Positions 1-8,872 of a stretch of 64,000 bases of DNA are shown here, in pieces; position 1 is the first letter of the stretch, and every line of letters begins with the position of its first letter. Position numbers and translations under genes: made by a program. Under the pieces are notes generated by a model. It ran no database searches. It was given only the letters and a program-made list of their open reading frames with translations, and was not told the DNA's origin. Source of the DNA: Pseudomonadota bacterium (lineage in GTDB: Bacteria; Pseudomonadota; Alphaproteobacteria; Micropepsales; Micropepsaceae); contig JAFEEQ010000003.1 in assembly GCA_018241025.1 (NCBI GenBank), forward strand, positions 1 to 64,000, in the 5' to 3' direction.

Positions 1-40
1 GATTTTGAGTCTGCCGCGTCTACCATTCCGCCACTGGGGC
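1..40 (-). tRNA. tRNA-Leu (CAA), 5' part only
   Basis: The reverse complement begins GCCCCAGTGGCGGAATGG, a typical 5' acceptor and D-arm of a bacterial tRNA-Leu. It runs into an anticodon arm GCAGA-CTCAAAA-TC, whose loop gives anticodon CAA. The sequence is cut at window base 1, so the variable arm, T arm and 3' end are missing. The identity rests on the D-arm pattern plus the anticodon loop. Confidence 0.88.
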
Positions 41-55
41 ACGGGAAGGCGGGGG

Positions 56-83
56 AATATAGACGGACGCGGCGCGGCGTCAA
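56..83 (-). promoter_or_regulatory. Promoter of tRNA-Leu
   Basis: On the minus strand a -35 box TTGACG (83-78) and a -10 box TATATT (61-56) are separated by 16 bases. The -10 box lies 15 bases before the first tRNA base, a normal distance for a stable-RNA promoter. This is a sequence match only. Confidence 0.55.
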
Positions 84-144
84 CGCTGGCGCTCGCGCGG
101 TCGACGCGCCTAGGCTGGGGTCAACGACATCCTGGGAGGCAACC

Positions 145-783
145 TTGAAGCTCTATACCGAAAACTATCCCGCGCCCAATCCGCGCAAGGTGCACATCTA
201 TCTCGCCGAGAAGGGCCTCGCCGACACGGTCGCGCGCGTGCACACCAAGATGGCGGCGCGCATGCACAAGGCCGAAGACTTCGTGAAAATGAACTCCCTC
301 GGACAGGTGCCGGTGCTGGAGACCGATGACGGGCGCTTCCTGTCGGAGTCGGTCGCGATCTGCCGCTATTTCGAGTCGCTGCATCCGACACCGCCCCTGT
401 TCGGGCGCAGCCCTTACGAGCAGGCCGAGGTCGAGATGTGGATCCGGCGGTCTGAATTCCGCCTCTGGACACCGATGGGCCAGGTCTGGATCAACGACGA
501 TCCGCGCACCGCCGTCGTCAATCCCAACCAGTTCAAGGAATACGGCGCGCATATGCGCAAGGCGGTGATGGGCGCGATGAAATGGCTCGACAAGGAACTC
601 TCCGGTGCCGGGCCGTTCCTCGTCCACGACTACTTCTCGATGGCGGATATCGTGCTGCTGTGCGGGCTCGACTTCGCCAAGTTCGTGAACATGCCGATTC
701 CGGAGGAATTCACGCATCTCACCCGATGGCACAAGACCGTGTCGGCGCGGCCGAGCGCGCGGGCGGAAGGCGTGAAGGTTTAG
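145..783 (+). CDS. Glutathione S-transferase family protein
   Basis: 212 residues. The N-terminal thioredoxin-like domain (about 1-80) starts MKLYTENYPAPNPRKVHIYL and carries the GST glutathione-site pattern GQVPVLETDDGRFLSESVAI (cis-Pro followed by the E-S pair). An all-helical C-terminal domain follows, with FSMADIVLLCGLDF typical of the family. The start is TTG at 145, chosen because GGAGG lies 8 bases upstream and no ATG fits. Cytosolic conjugation or detoxification of electrophiles is the family role; the substrate is unknown. It stands alone between the tRNA and the biotin genes, convergent with bioD. Confidence 0.88.
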   Translation: MKLYTENYPAPNPRKVHIYLAEKGLADTVARVHTKMAARMHKAEDFVKMNSLGQVPVLETDDGRFLSESVAICRYFESLHPTPPLFGRSPYEQAEVEMWIRRSEFRLWTPMGQVWINDDPRTAVVNPNQFKEYGAHMRKAVMGAMKWLDKELSGAGPFLVHDYFSMADIVLLCGLDFAKFVNMPIPEEFTHLTRWHKTVSARPSARAEGVKV

Positions 784-815
784 GGTTAGCGCCCGATCGA
801 CGCATAATACCCACC

Positions 816-936
816 CGTCATGGGCGGGCCTGACCCGCCCATCCATCACATTCGCGGCGCGAATTTGAAAGAGTCATTGGCGCGCAGACGCGCGCCCGAT
901 GGGTGGCCGCCTCAAGGGCGGCCATGACGGTTTTTT
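816..936. repeat. Twin inverted hairpin, family A (GGCCATGAC type)
   Basis: Two palindromes in opposite orientation fill the gap between GST and bioD. The first (816-848) reads CGTCATGGGCGGGCC then its complement ending CCCATCCATCA. The second (898-930) reads GATGGGTGGCCGCC-TCAA-GGGCGGCCATGACGG followed by six T. The second arm plus T run can act as an intrinsic terminator for the plus-strand GST. Other copies of the family lie at 3934, 38681, 53509 and 59123. Confidence 0.85.
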
Positions 937-1600
937 AGAGCAGCGATGCGAGCTTGGCGAAGGCGGACATGTCGCCGCCGCGCGGGATCGTGGCGATGGG
1001 GACGCCGGCGAAGCGGCGCAGCGTGGCCAAAGTCTCTTCGAGCGGGATGGTGGCGCCTTCGCTTTCGTTGATGACAAGCGCCGATATCTTGAGACGGGCG
1101 CGGGCCACGACCTCCATCGCGGTGAGCGTGTGGCTGATGGTGCCGAGATAGGAGCCGGCGACCAGGATCAACGGCAGGCGCATGTCGGCCATCCAGTCGA
1201 GCACGGTGCGGCGCGCATCGAGCGGCACCATCACGCCGCCGACGCCTTCGATGAACAGCATGCCGTCCCGTGCCGCATGGACCGCGTCGCGGCAGGTCTC
1301 GAGCAATTCGTTGTAGGGGATGAAGCGCTCTTCGCGGGCCGCCGCCATGTCGGGCGACATCGGGGCGGCGAAGCGCCAGGGCGAGATGCGCGCGAGCGTC
1401 TCGGGCGTCACGGTTTCGCCGAGCGCATCGAGCAGGACGGCGGGATCGCTGCCGGCGGGGTTCGCGTCGTCGATGCCGCTGACGATGGGTTTGAGGGCTT
1501 GGGTCTTGAGGCCGCCGAGACGCGCGGCGCGGATCAGGCCGGCGGTGACGAAAGTCTTGCCGATATCGGTGCCGGTGGCGGTGACGAAATATGCGCTCAT
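935..1600 (-). CDS. bioD: Dethiobiotin synthetase
   Basis: 221 residues. ATP-dependent insertion of CO2 into 7,8-diaminononanoate to close the ureido ring, the penultimate step of biotin synthesis. The P-loop GTDIGKT is at residues 10-16, and FIEGVGGVMVPLD matches the conserved BioD core with its GAGG-like turn. Length is normal for the family. It overlaps bioF by 4 bases (ATGA), so the two are translationally coupled in a bioF-bioD transcript. Cytosolic. Confidence 0.95.
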   Translation of the reverse strand: MSAYFVTATGTDIGKTFVTAGLIRAARLGGLKTQALKPIVSGIDDANPAGSDPAVLLDALGETVTPETLARISPWRFAAPMSPDMAAAREERFIPYNELLETCRDAVHAARDGMLFIEGVGGVMVPLDARRTVLDWMADMRLPLILVAGSYLGTISHTLTAMEVVARARLKISALVINESEGATIPLEETLATLRRFAGVPIATIPRGGDMSAFAKLASLL

Positions 1601-2718
1601 GTCAGGATTTTTTCTCGAACGATGGTGGCAAGACGGACGATCTCGGAATCGGGGTGACCTGCGGTGAAGGCGAAGCGCAGGCGCGCGGTGCCTTCGGGCA
1701 CGGTCGGCGGACGGATCGCGGTCACGAGGAAGCCTTCGGCTTCGAGCGCAGCCTGTGCGCGCAGCGCCGCAGCTGCTTCGTGGAGTACGATCGGAACGAT
1801 GGGGCTTTGCGCTTCGGCCACGTTGAGCGCGCGGGTGAAGGCGCGCGCCTTGGCGCGCGGGGCGGCGGCAAGGGCTGGATCGGCGGCGATAATGTCGAGC
1901 GCTGCGCTCGCGGCAGCGACGGACGCCGGCGGCAGGCCGGTTGAATAGATGAGCGTGCGGGCACGGGTGCGGATGAGATCGATCACGGGCTGCGAGGCGC
2001 AGAGATAGCCGCCATAGGAGCCGAGTGTCTTCGACAGCGTGCCCATTTTCAAATCGGCGGGATTGTCGCCGTCGACGACGGCGAGGCCGTGGGCATCGTC
2101 GCTCATCAGCCAGGCATCGTGCGCGCGCGCAAGGACGGCGAGTTCGGCAAGCGGGGCAAGGTCGCCATCCATCGAGAAGACTCGGTCGGTGACGATGAGC
2201 GCGTGCCGGTGCTGCGCGCGATGGCTGCGCAGCAGCGCTTCGACGTGGGCGAGATCGTTGTGGCGAAATGTCTGCACCTTCGCGCGCGAAAGCTGGGCGC
2301 CGGCCCAGAGGCAGGAATGCGCGAGTTCGTCGACGAGCAACAGGTCGCCCTCACCCACGATCACGGGGACGATGCCCGCGTTGGCGAGATAGCCGGAGCC
2401 AAAGATGCAGGCGGCTTCGGTGCCCTTCAGCCGCGCGAGCTTCGCTTCGAGTTCGCCATAGAGCGGATGGTTGCCGGTGACGAGGCGCGAAGCGCCGGCG
2501 CCGGCGCCATGGGTCTGGACGGCGGCGATCGCAGCCGCCTTTACCCGCGGATGATGGGTGAGGTTGAGGTAGTCGTTGCAGGAGAAGGAGAGCAGGCGCT
2601 TGCCGTTCCGACAGATCCAGAGGCCGTCCTCGCGCGCGGAATCTACGAGCGAACGGCGTAAATCCTGCGCCGCGAGCTGCGCGAGCTTCTGGGCGGCGAA
2701 CCGATCGAGCGACGACAT
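1597..2718 (-). CDS. bioF: 8-amino-7-oxononanoate synthase
   Basis: 373 residues, PLP-dependent alpha-oxoamine synthase joining L-alanine to a pimeloyl thioester, the first committed ring-building step of biotin synthesis. Visible family marks are GAGASRLVTGNHPLYGELE, the SDDAHG motif (D207, H210) and the PLP lysine K230 in GTLSKTLGSYGGY. First gene of a minus-strand bioF-bioD pair, divergent from bioB across a 68-base gap. No bioC, bioH, bioG or bioZ is seen in the window, so the source of the pimeloyl thioester is not shown here. Confidence 0.95.
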   Translation of the reverse strand: MSSLDRFAAQKLAQLAAQDLRRSLVDSAREDGLWICRNGKRLLSFSCNDYLNLTHHPRVKAAAIAAVQTHGAGAGASRLVTGNHPLYGELEAKLARLKGTEAACIFGSGYLANAGIVPVIVGEGDLLLVDELAHSCLWAGAQLSRAKVQTFRHNDLAHVEALLRSHRAQHRHALIVTDRVFSMDGDLAPLAELAVLARAHDAWLMSDDAHGLAVVDGDNPADLKMGTLSKTLGSYGGYLCASQPVIDLIRTRARTLIYSTGLPPASVAAASAALDIIAADPALAAAPRAKARAFTRALNVAEAQSPIVPIVLHEAAAALRAQAALEAEGFLVTAIRPPTVPEGTARLRFAFTAGHPDSEIVRLATIVREKILT

Positions 2719-2729
2719 CCTGACGAAAC

Positions 2730-2756
2730 TTGCACCTTGTGGCTCGCCCCTATAAT
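2730..2756 (+). promoter_or_regulatory. Probable bioB promoter
   Basis: A perfect TATAAT (2751-2756) lies 30 bases before the bioB start. TTGCAC (2730-2735) is a possible -35 at a short 15-base spacing. I looked for the inverted TTATCTATAA-type BioR operator known in some alphaproteobacteria and did not find it in the bioF-bioB gap. Confidence 0.45.
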
Positions 2757-2786
2757 GGCTTCAGCAGCCTCGATAAAGGTGACTTG

Positions 2787-3770
2787 ATGAACGCGCCCGC
2801 TCCAGAATTCCGCGACGGAACCGTGCGGCACGATTGGACGCGCGACGAGATCGCGCAGCTATTCGCCCTGCCCTTCGCCGACCTGATTTTCCGGTCGCAA
2901 ACCGTGCATCGCCAGCATTTCGCAGCGAACGAGGTGCAGATTTCGACCCTGCTCTCGATCAAGACCGGCGGCTGCCCCGAGGATTGCGGCTATTGCTCGC
3001 AGAGCGCGAGCCACGAGACGGGCCTCAAGGCCTCCAAGTTGATGGAGATCGAGAAGGTGCTCGCCGATGCGCGGACGGCGCGTGACGCGGGCGCGACGCG
3101 GTTCTGCATGGGCGCGGCCTGGCGCTCGCCGAAGGATCGCGATCTCGATGCGGTGTGCGCGATGGTCGAGGGCGTGAAGGCGCTCGGCATGGAAACCTGC
3201 GTGACGCTCGGCATGCTGACCGGGCCGCAGGCGGAACGGCTGAAGGGCGCGGGGCTCGACTATTACAACCACAACATCGATACCTCGCCGGAGTATTACA
3301 CGGAGGTCATCACGACGCGGACATTCCAGGACCGGCTCGACACGCTCGAGCATGTGCGCAATGCGGGCATCAATGTCTGCTGCGGCGGCATCGTCGGCAT
3401 GGGCGAAGAGGAGAGCGACCGCGCGGGGATGATCCATGCGCTCGCGACGCTGCCGAGCCATCCGGAGAGCGTGCCGATCAACGCGCTGATGAAGGTGAAG
3501 GGCACGAAGCTGGGCGAAAGCGCGGCACTCGATCCGATCGACTTCGTGCGCACCATCGCGGTGGCGCGGATCACGATGCCGAAGTCGTTCGTGCGGCTGT
3601 CGGCGGGACGCGACAACATGAGCGACGAGACCCAGGCACTGTGCTTCCTCGCGGGCGCGAACTCGATCTTCTACGGGACGAAGCTGCTGACGACGCCGAA
3701 CCCGAAGGAAAGCCACGACCACAAGCTGTTCGAGAAGCTCGGCGTGACGCCGATGGCGCTGGACAGTTGA
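2787..3770 (+). CDS. bioB: Biotin synthase
   Basis: 327 residues. Radical-SAM enzyme that inserts sulfur into dethiobiotin. The Fe-S cluster motif CxxxCxxC is [10 protein letters not shown] with C63, C67 and C70. Downstream [13 protein letters not shown] and the C-terminal RLSAGRDNM are diagnostic of BioB. The start at 2787 is preferred over an upstream in-frame codon at 2730 because AAAGGTGA lies 6-13 bases before it and the upstream extension is not BioB-like. bioA follows on the same strand after a gap holding two hairpin elements. Confidence 0.95.
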   Translation: MNAPAPEFRDGTVRHDWTRDEIAQLFALPFADLIFRSQTVHRQHFAANEVQISTLLSIKTGGCPEDCGYCSQSASHETGLKASKLMEIEKVLADARTARDAGATRFCMGAAWRSPKDRDLDAVCAMVEGVKALGMETCVTLGMLTGPQAERLKGAGLDYYNHNIDTSPEYYTEVITTRTFQDRLDTLEHVRNAGINVCCGGIVGMGEEESDRAGMIHALATLPSHPESVPINALMKVKGTKLGESAALDPIDFVRTIAVARITMPKSFVRLSAGRDNMSDETQALCFLAGANSIFYGTKLLTTPNPKESHDHKLFEKLGVTPMALDS

Positions 3771-3845
3771 GCGCCGTCCTCCCCTCACTCACCAAGGCCG
3801 GGCTTGACCCTGCCACCCAGCGGCACGAAGCGCCATATGAAATCA

Positions 3846-3903
3846 CGCGGAGCCGCGGAGACGCGGAGGATCGCGCTCAACTCCGCGCCTCCGCGGCTCC
3901 GCG
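3846..3903. repeat. 58-base palindrome between bioB and bioA (family E)
   Basis: Left arm 3846-3868 (three CGCGGAG-type units) and right arm 3881-3903 are reverse complements over 23 bases with one mismatch, with a 12-base loop. It is a very stable hairpin in the bioB-bioA gap and has no T run on the plus strand. The repeated CGCGGAG unit is of a type often dispersed in proteobacterial genomes. No second copy is seen in this window. Confidence 0.8.
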
Positions 3904-3933
3904 CGAATCTGTTGCGCTCGCTGACGCGAGCGC

Positions 3934-3970
3934 GATGGATGGGCGGCTCAAGGCCGCCCATGACGGTTTT
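3934..3970. repeat. Single family A hairpin upstream of bioA
   Basis: GATGGATGGGCGG-CTCAAGG-CCGCCCATGACGG followed by TTTT. It is nearly the same as the copy at 898-930, including the CTCAAGG loop and trailing T run. It ends 11 bases before the bioA start, so it could partly terminate bioB transcripts or affect access to the bioA ribosome site. Confidence 0.8.
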
Positions 3971-3981
3971 GGGGGTGGCGA

Positions 3982-5247
3982 ATGGTGACCGAACCCACTT
4001 GGTACGCCCGTGGCCTGCCCCATGTGTGGCTGCCCTATACCCAGATGAAGACGGCCAACCCGCCGCTGGCGGCGGAGCGGACGCACGGCACGCGGATCGT
4101 GCTCGCGGATGGGCAGGAGCTGGTCGACGGGATCGCGAGCTGGTGGACGGCAGTGCATGGTTACAACCATCCGCATATCGTCCAGGCGATCCAGGCGCAG
4201 GCGGCGAAGCTGCCACATGTGATGCTCGGCGGGCTCGTCCATGAGCAGGTGCTGACTCTGGCGGCGCGGCTTTGCGCCATCGCACCGGGTGGGATGGAGC
4301 GCGTGTTCTTCTCCGACTCCGGTTCGGTCGCGGTTGAAGTCGCTATGAAGATGGCGACGCAGTACTGGCTGAACCAGAACATCCGTGGGCGGACGAAATT
4401 CCTCGCCTTCCGCGGCGGCTATCACGGCGACACCATCGGAACGATGGCGGTGTGCGACCCCGAAGAGGGCATGCACAACCTCTTCACCGGCCTTCTTCCG
4501 GAGCATGTCATCGTCGATCTGCCGCGCGACGAGGCAAGCATCGCGGCGTTCGAGGCGGCGCTGGAGCGCCATGCCCACCATCTCGCCGGCATCCTGGTCG
4601 AGCCCTTCATCCAGGGCGCGGGCGGCATGCTGTTCCATTCCGAGGATGTGCTGAAGCGCCTGCGCGCGGCCGCCGACCGCTATGACCTTCTCCTGATCTT
4701 CGACGAAATCTTCACCGGCTTCGGCCGCACCGGGCCGATGTTCGCCTGCGAGGCGGCGGAGGTCGCGCCCGACATCATGACCGTCGGCAAGGCGTTGACC
4801 GGCGGCGCAATACCGCTCGCCGCCACGATCGCTACGCAAAAGGTGTTCGACGCTTTCTGGTCGGACGATCCGGCGCATGCGCTGATGCACGGCCCGACCT
4901 TCATGGGCAATGCGCTCGCCTGCGCCGCCGCCAACGCCTCGCTCGACCTGTTCGAGCAGGAAAACCGTCTGATGCAGGCGGTCGATATCGCCAAGTTCAT
5001 GGGCCCGGAACTCGGCGGCTGCATCGGCAGAAAAGGCGTGCGCGACGTTCGGGTCCGCGGCGCCGTCGGCGTCGTGGAACTCGATGAAATCGCGAATCTC
5101 AACGATTTCAAGCGCCGACTGGTCGCCGAGGGCGTTTGGGTCAGGCCGTTCCGCAATATCGTCTATCTCACGCCCGCACTGACCATCGACGAGAACGACC
5201 TGCAGACGCTTACGCGGGCAGTCGCCAAAGTGGTCAGTGGCGCGTAG
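3982..5247 (+). CDS. bioA: Adenosylmethionine-8-amino-7-oxononanoate aminotransferase
   Basis: 421 residues, class III PLP aminotransferase converting KAPA to DAPA with SAM as amino donor. WLPYTQM (Tyr19) and SWW (residues 53-55) match the SAM and KAPA site of BioA. FDEIFTGFGRTG carries the cofactor Asp, and K270 in TVGKALTGG is the PLP lysine. The SWW pair and HGPTFMGN distinguish it from other class III aminotransferases. It completes the set bioF, bioA, bioD and bioB within 4.3 kb. Confidence 0.95.
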   Translation: MVTEPTWYARGLPHVWLPYTQMKTANPPLAAERTHGTRIVLADGQELVDGIASWWTAVHGYNHPHIVQAIQAQAAKLPHVMLGGLVHEQVLTLAARLCAIAPGGMERVFFSDSGSVAVEVAMKMATQYWLNQNIRGRTKFLAFRGGYHGDTIGTMAVCDPEEGMHNLFTGLLPEHVIVDLPRDEASIAAFEAALERHAHHLAGILVEPFIQGAGGMLFHSEDVLKRLRAAADRYDLLLIFDEIFTGFGRTGPMFACEAAEVAPDIMTVGKALTGGAIPLAATIATQKVFDAFWSDDPAHALMHGPTFMGNALACAAANASLDLFEQENRLMQAVDIAKFMGPELGGCIGRKGVRDVRVRGAVGVVELDEIANLNDFKRRLVAEGVWVRPFRNIVYLTPALTIDENDLQTLTRAVAKVVSGA

Positions 5248-5559
5248 ACCGCGCAGCACTCAGCTGTTGAAGTCTCCGAGACCGTCGTCGCCGCTGGACC
5301 CGCCGTTGGCTGATTCTCGCGCGGGGATCGGGCGAAACTGCGGCGTCCGCCAAGCCGGGCGTTGCCGAGCGGTCCTGCCAGAATCGGCAGATTCCTGTGA
5401 CCGGACTCTTTGCATCGAAATCGGCATCGCTCAAAACCTCAAATAATTGGAAAACTAACGAGCCCAAATCTCGCCAAGGGCACGGTTCCTGTCAAATCCA
5501 GGACCGGACGCGCTGGACGGCGGAGCGATTCTGATCGATTCTCGTGCAAGGGTACCGCA
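5248..5559. other. Intergenic region between bioA and a small membrane gene
   Basis: 312 bases with no convincing ORF. It is more AT-rich around 5430-5470 (CAAATAATTGG, CTAACG), which would suit a promoter for the following genes, but no clear -35/-10 pair stands out. Short imperfect palindromes are present, such as GGTCC...GACCG around 5371-5402. I see no riboswitch or known RNA here. Confidence 0.4.
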
Positions 5560-5757
5560 ATGCGCTGGCTGATTTATCTCGGGATTTTCCTCATCGGCGC
5601 GCTGGCGCTCAGCCAGGCCGTTGCCATGATCGGGCTGGACCCGATGCCCGGCGACATCAACTACGACCATGACACCTGGCATATCCACATCCCGGTGATC
5701 TATTCGCTGGGGGCCAGCGGCGTTCTGGCCTTTGTTTTCTGGTTCTTCCGGCGTTAA
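5560..5757 (+). CDS. Small two-helix membrane protein, unknown function
   Basis: 65 residues. The ATG at 5560 has CAAGGG 9-14 bases upstream; the reading frame is open from 5410 but the upstream part is not protein-like. Helix 1 is [21 protein letters not shown] short loop with [19 protein letters not shown] follows, and helix 2 is [16 protein letters not shown] before a final RR. The Asp/His-rich loop could be periplasmic or bind metal, but this is a guess. It lies 34 bases before purH and may be co-transcribed. Family not recognised. Confidence 0.6.
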   Translation: MRWLIYLGIFLIGALALSQAVAMIGLDPMPGDINYDHDTWHIHIPVIYSLGASGVLAFVFWFFRR

Positions 5758-5791
5758 ACCGCCCCGTAGCCCCCTTGCCCCGAGTCACGTC

Positions 5792-7384
5792 ATGACGCTC
5801 CGCCCCATTCGCCGCGCGATCCTTTCGGTATTCGACAAGACCGGTCTGGTCGATTTCGCCAAGGGGCTCGACCGCCACGGCGTGATGCTGATCTCGACAG
5901 GCGGCTCGGCCAAGGCGCTGCGCGACGCCGGTCTGAAGGTCGCCGACATCTCGGAGATTACCGACTTCCCGGAGATGATGGACGGACGGGTGAAGACGCT
6001 GCATCCCAAGGTCCATGGCGGGCTGCTCTCGCTGCGCAACAAGGCCGATCACGCCGAGGCGATGAAGGCGCACGGCATCGAAGGCATCGATATGCTCGTC
6101 TCCAACCTCTATCCGTTCGAGGAGACTGTGGCGACGGGTGCGGGTTTCGAGGACACGATCGAGCAGATCGATATCGGCGGCCCGGCGATGACGCGTTCCG
6201 CCGCGAAGAACCACGACTGGGTGACCGTCGTCACCGATCCGGCCGACTATGCCGCGATCCTCGCCGAGATGGACGCGAACACCGGCGCGACAACGCTCGC
6301 CTTGCGCAAGCGTCTCGCGCAGACGGCGTTCGCGCGCACCGCAGCCTATGACGCGGCGGTGTCGAACTGGTTCGCCGAGCAGCTTGAGAAGGATGGCGAT
6401 GCCGAGCCGCCGCGCTGGCGCAGCTTCGCCGGCGGGCTCAAGCAGAAGCTGCGCTATGGCGAGAACATGCATCAGCGCGCGGCGTTCTACACCGGCGGCG
6501 AGAAGCGCTTCGGCGTCGCCACCGCGCATCAGATCCAGGGCCGCGAACTCAGCTACATAAATATTCTCGATGCCGACGCAGCGTTCGAGCTCGTGGCCGA
6601 GTTCGGCACGGAACCGGCGGTCGCGATCATCAAGCACGCCAATCCCTGCGGCGTCGCGGTCGGCAAAAATCATCTCGACGCCTATCTGCGTGCGCTCGCC
6701 TGTGATCCGGTGAGCCGGTTCGGTGGCATCATCGCGCTCAACGGCACGCTCGACGGGGAGACGGCGGCAAAGATCGCCGAGATCGTCACCGACGTGATCA
6801 TCGTTCCCGACGCCACCGAAGAAGCCAAAGCCGAGATCACCCGGCGCAAGAATGCGCGGCTGCTGATCACCGGCGGTATGCCCGATCCTTACGTGCCGGG
6901 CTGGACCGTGAAGTCGGTCGCCGGCGGCCTTCTCGTGCAATCGCGCGACGATGCCAATGCCGCCAAGCTCGACCTCAAGGTCGTGACCAAGAAGGCGCCG
7001 ACCGAGCAGCAGCTCGCCGACCTGCGCTTCGCTTTCCGCGTCGGCAAGCACACCAAATCGAACACCGTGATCTACGCCAAGAACGGCGCCACGGTCGGCA
7101 TCGGCGCGGGACAGATGAGCCGCGTCGATGCCGCGCGCATTGCCGCGATGAAGGCGCGTGACGCGGCCAAGGAGGCGGGGCTCAGCGAGCCGCTCACGGT
7201 GGGCTCGGTCGCATCGTCCGACGCGTTCTTCCCGTTCCCGGATGGACTTCTCGCCGTGGCCGAAGCGGGCGCAACGGCCGTGATCCAGCCCGGCGGCTCG
7301 ATCAACGACAAGGACGTCATCGCCGCCGCCGACGAAGCGGGAATCGCGATGGTGTTCAGCGGCGTGCGGCAATTCCGGCACTGA
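5792..7384 (+). CDS. purH: Bifunctional AICAR formyltransferase / IMP cyclohydrolase
   Basis: 530 residues, catalysing the last two steps of de novo purine synthesis. The N-terminal MGS-like cyclohydrolase domain (about 1-200) contains [15 protein letters not shown] and [15 protein letters not shown]. The C-terminal transformylase has the catalytic [11 protein letters not shown] motif, [11 protein letters not shown], and a C-terminus [20 protein letters not shown] then [10 protein letters not shown], all diagnostic of PurH. The start was set at the ATG at 5792, since family members begin close to this point; the longer open frame from 5732 overlaps the small upstream gene. Confidence 0.96.
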   Translation: MTLRPIRRAILSVFDKTGLVDFAKGLDRHGVMLISTGGSAKALRDAGLKVADISEITDFPEMMDGRVKTLHPKVHGGLLSLRNKADHAEAMKAHGIEGIDMLVSNLYPFEETVATGAGFEDTIEQIDIGGPAMTRSAAKNHDWVTVVTDPADYAAILAEMDANTGATTLALRKRLAQTAFARTAAYDAAVSNWFAEQLEKDGDAEPPRWRSFAGGLKQKLRYGENMHQRAAFYTGGEKRFGVATAHQIQGRELSYINILDADAAFELVAEFGTEPAVAIIKHANPCGVAVGKNHLDAYLRALACDPVSRFGGIIALNGTLDGETAAKIAEIVTDVIIVPDATEEAKAEITRRKNARLLITGGMPDPYVPGWTVKSVAGGLLVQSRDDANAAKLDLKVVTKKAPTEQQLADLRFAFRVGKHTKSNTVIYAKNGATVGIGAGQMSRVDAARIAAMKARDAAKEAGLSEPLTVGSVASSDAFFPFPDGLLAVAEAGATAVIQPGGSINDKDVIAAADEAGIAMVFSGVRQFRH

Positions 7385-7593
7385 TACTGGATTTCGCCAT
7401 CCGCCAACATTGTTTGCGCCTCACGAGCCGGGCGGATTCGTGCTTGCTTTCAGCGTGTTAGCGACGCCGCTCGCTTGTCCCCAAAAATAGCGTTACGGGC
7501 CCGACACCAAACCCCTCCATTAGCGTTAATGTTCCGTAGCCATGGTTTCCGGCATGGCGGCCAGCGGGCGGGGGATGCCCATTGGGGGATGGG

Positions 7594-8862
7594 GTGGTCA
7601 CAATCCGAAAGCTGCGCCTCGTATTGGCTGCGCTAGCGACGCTGGTGCTGATCCAGCCGGCGGCGGCCGTCGACTACGCCGACGGCAATTTTGCCCTCAA
7701 CCACATCAGCCTCGAAGCCGCCGTGCGCATCTGGCGCAAGGCCGCCTGGCAGAACAACGACTTCCTCGCCCAGGCGAAGCTCGGCGACATCTACGACAAT
7801 GCCAGCGACAGCCGGTATTACGATCCGGTCGAAGCCTATGTCTGGTATTTCCTTGCCGCCCGCAATCGTACGGCGCGGCGTGGCTATTGGGACGACGAGG
7901 CGGCCGACATCATCGGCGCACGGCGCGCGCGTGCCTGGGCGAAGCAGGGTGAGATCCTTCTCACGCTTTCGACTGAAGAACGCGTCCAGGCGCGCAACCG
8001 CATCGTCTATATCCTCTCCTGTCGCGGCGCGGAGGGTTTCATCGACCTCGGCCGCATCACGCGCACCAACAACGACGACGATGACGGCTGGCGGCGCGGA
8101 CGACGTGGTGGCGGCAGCTACAACAACGACAGCGCCATCGTGCCGAACGACGCCGACGCGCTGATCTATTTCCATATTGCCGACGCGCTCGGCAGTCCGC
8201 TCGGCCGGGCCTATCTCAATCCGGTCGAAGGCGATCTGCGCCGCAGCGCCATCGGTGCGAAGCTGGTGGAAAAGCAGGCGCGGGATTTTCATTTCTGGTT
8301 CCCGCCCTATGAATTCTATCCGGAAGGCGACGCGCCCGGCGGCGTTCCGCTCAGCGACGAATGCCTGCCGAACCTCGAACACCAGCGCGCGCTCATTCTC
8401 GCCTCGGCCATCCCGGCGCCGGCGGGGCTGCATGCGCTCGCTTTCCTCGGCTTCCGCGGCCGCGGCGCGATCGCGCAGTTCCAGGCCTCACTTGCCGAAG
8501 AGCCGAGCGACCGGCTCACAGCCGCCGAGCTTGTGCGCGCGATCCAGATGGCGGCGCAGAACGGCGATGCGGAATCCCAGAACACGCTCGGCGTGATGTA
8601 CAGCAAGGGCACCGGCGTCGTGATCAACTATGCTCGCGCCGAGTACTGGTTTCAGAAGGCCGCCGATCAGCGCTATGCCGCCGCGCTCTATCATCTGGGC
8701 GTGCTCTACAAGGTCGGGCCGCCCGGCATCGACCAGGATCTGCACAAGGCGAACGACTACATGACGAGTTCGGCGCTTGCCGGATTCCGTCCGACCATGA
8801 ACCAGCTCGGTGCGCTGCTGAACGCGGCCGCTGCGCAGCCCCCGCGTCCGGGACAAAACTGA
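7594..8862 (+). CDS. Secreted Sel1-repeat (TPR-like) protein
   Basis: About 422 residues. The GTG at 7594 has GGGGG five bases upstream and gives a clean signal peptide (MVTIRKLRLVLAALATLVLI then PAAA-VD). Sel1-like repeats are visible at the N-terminus (AKLGDIYDNASDSRYYD then EAYVWYFLAARN) and C-terminus (SQNTLGVMYSKGTGVVINYA then AEYWFQKAADQRYAAALYHL). A low-complexity Asp/Arg/Gly stretch (NNDDDDGWRRGRRGGGSYNN) sits mid-protein. Sel1 repeats mediate protein-protein contacts, often in envelope or signalling complexes; the partner is unknown. A secreted gene follows 10 bases later, a likely operon. Confidence 0.75.
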   Translation: MVTIRKLRLVLAALATLVLIQPAAAVDYADGNFALNHISLEAAVRIWRKAAWQNNDFLAQAKLGDIYDNASDSRYYDPVEAYVWYFLAARNRTARRGYWDDEAADIIGARRARAWAKQGEILLTLSTEERVQARNRIVYILSCRGAEGFIDLGRITRTNNDDDDGWRRGRRGGGSYNNDSAIVPNDADALIYFHIADALGSPLGRAYLNPVEGDLRRSAIGAKLVEKQARDFHFWFPPYEFYPEGDAPGGVPLSDECLPNLEHQRALILASAIPAPAGLHALAFLGFRGRGAIAQFQASLAEEPSDRLTAAELVRAIQMAAQNGDAESQNTLGVMYSKGTGVVINYARAEYWFQKAADQRYAAALYHLGVLYKVGPPGIDQDLHKANDYMTSSALAGFRPTMNQLGALLNAAAAQPPRPGQN

Positions 8863-8872
8863 GAGGTATGCG

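Noticed and set aside
2719-2786. BioR operator in the bioF-bioB gap
   Set aside because: Only TATAAT is present; no inverted TTATCTATAA-like sequence is visible.
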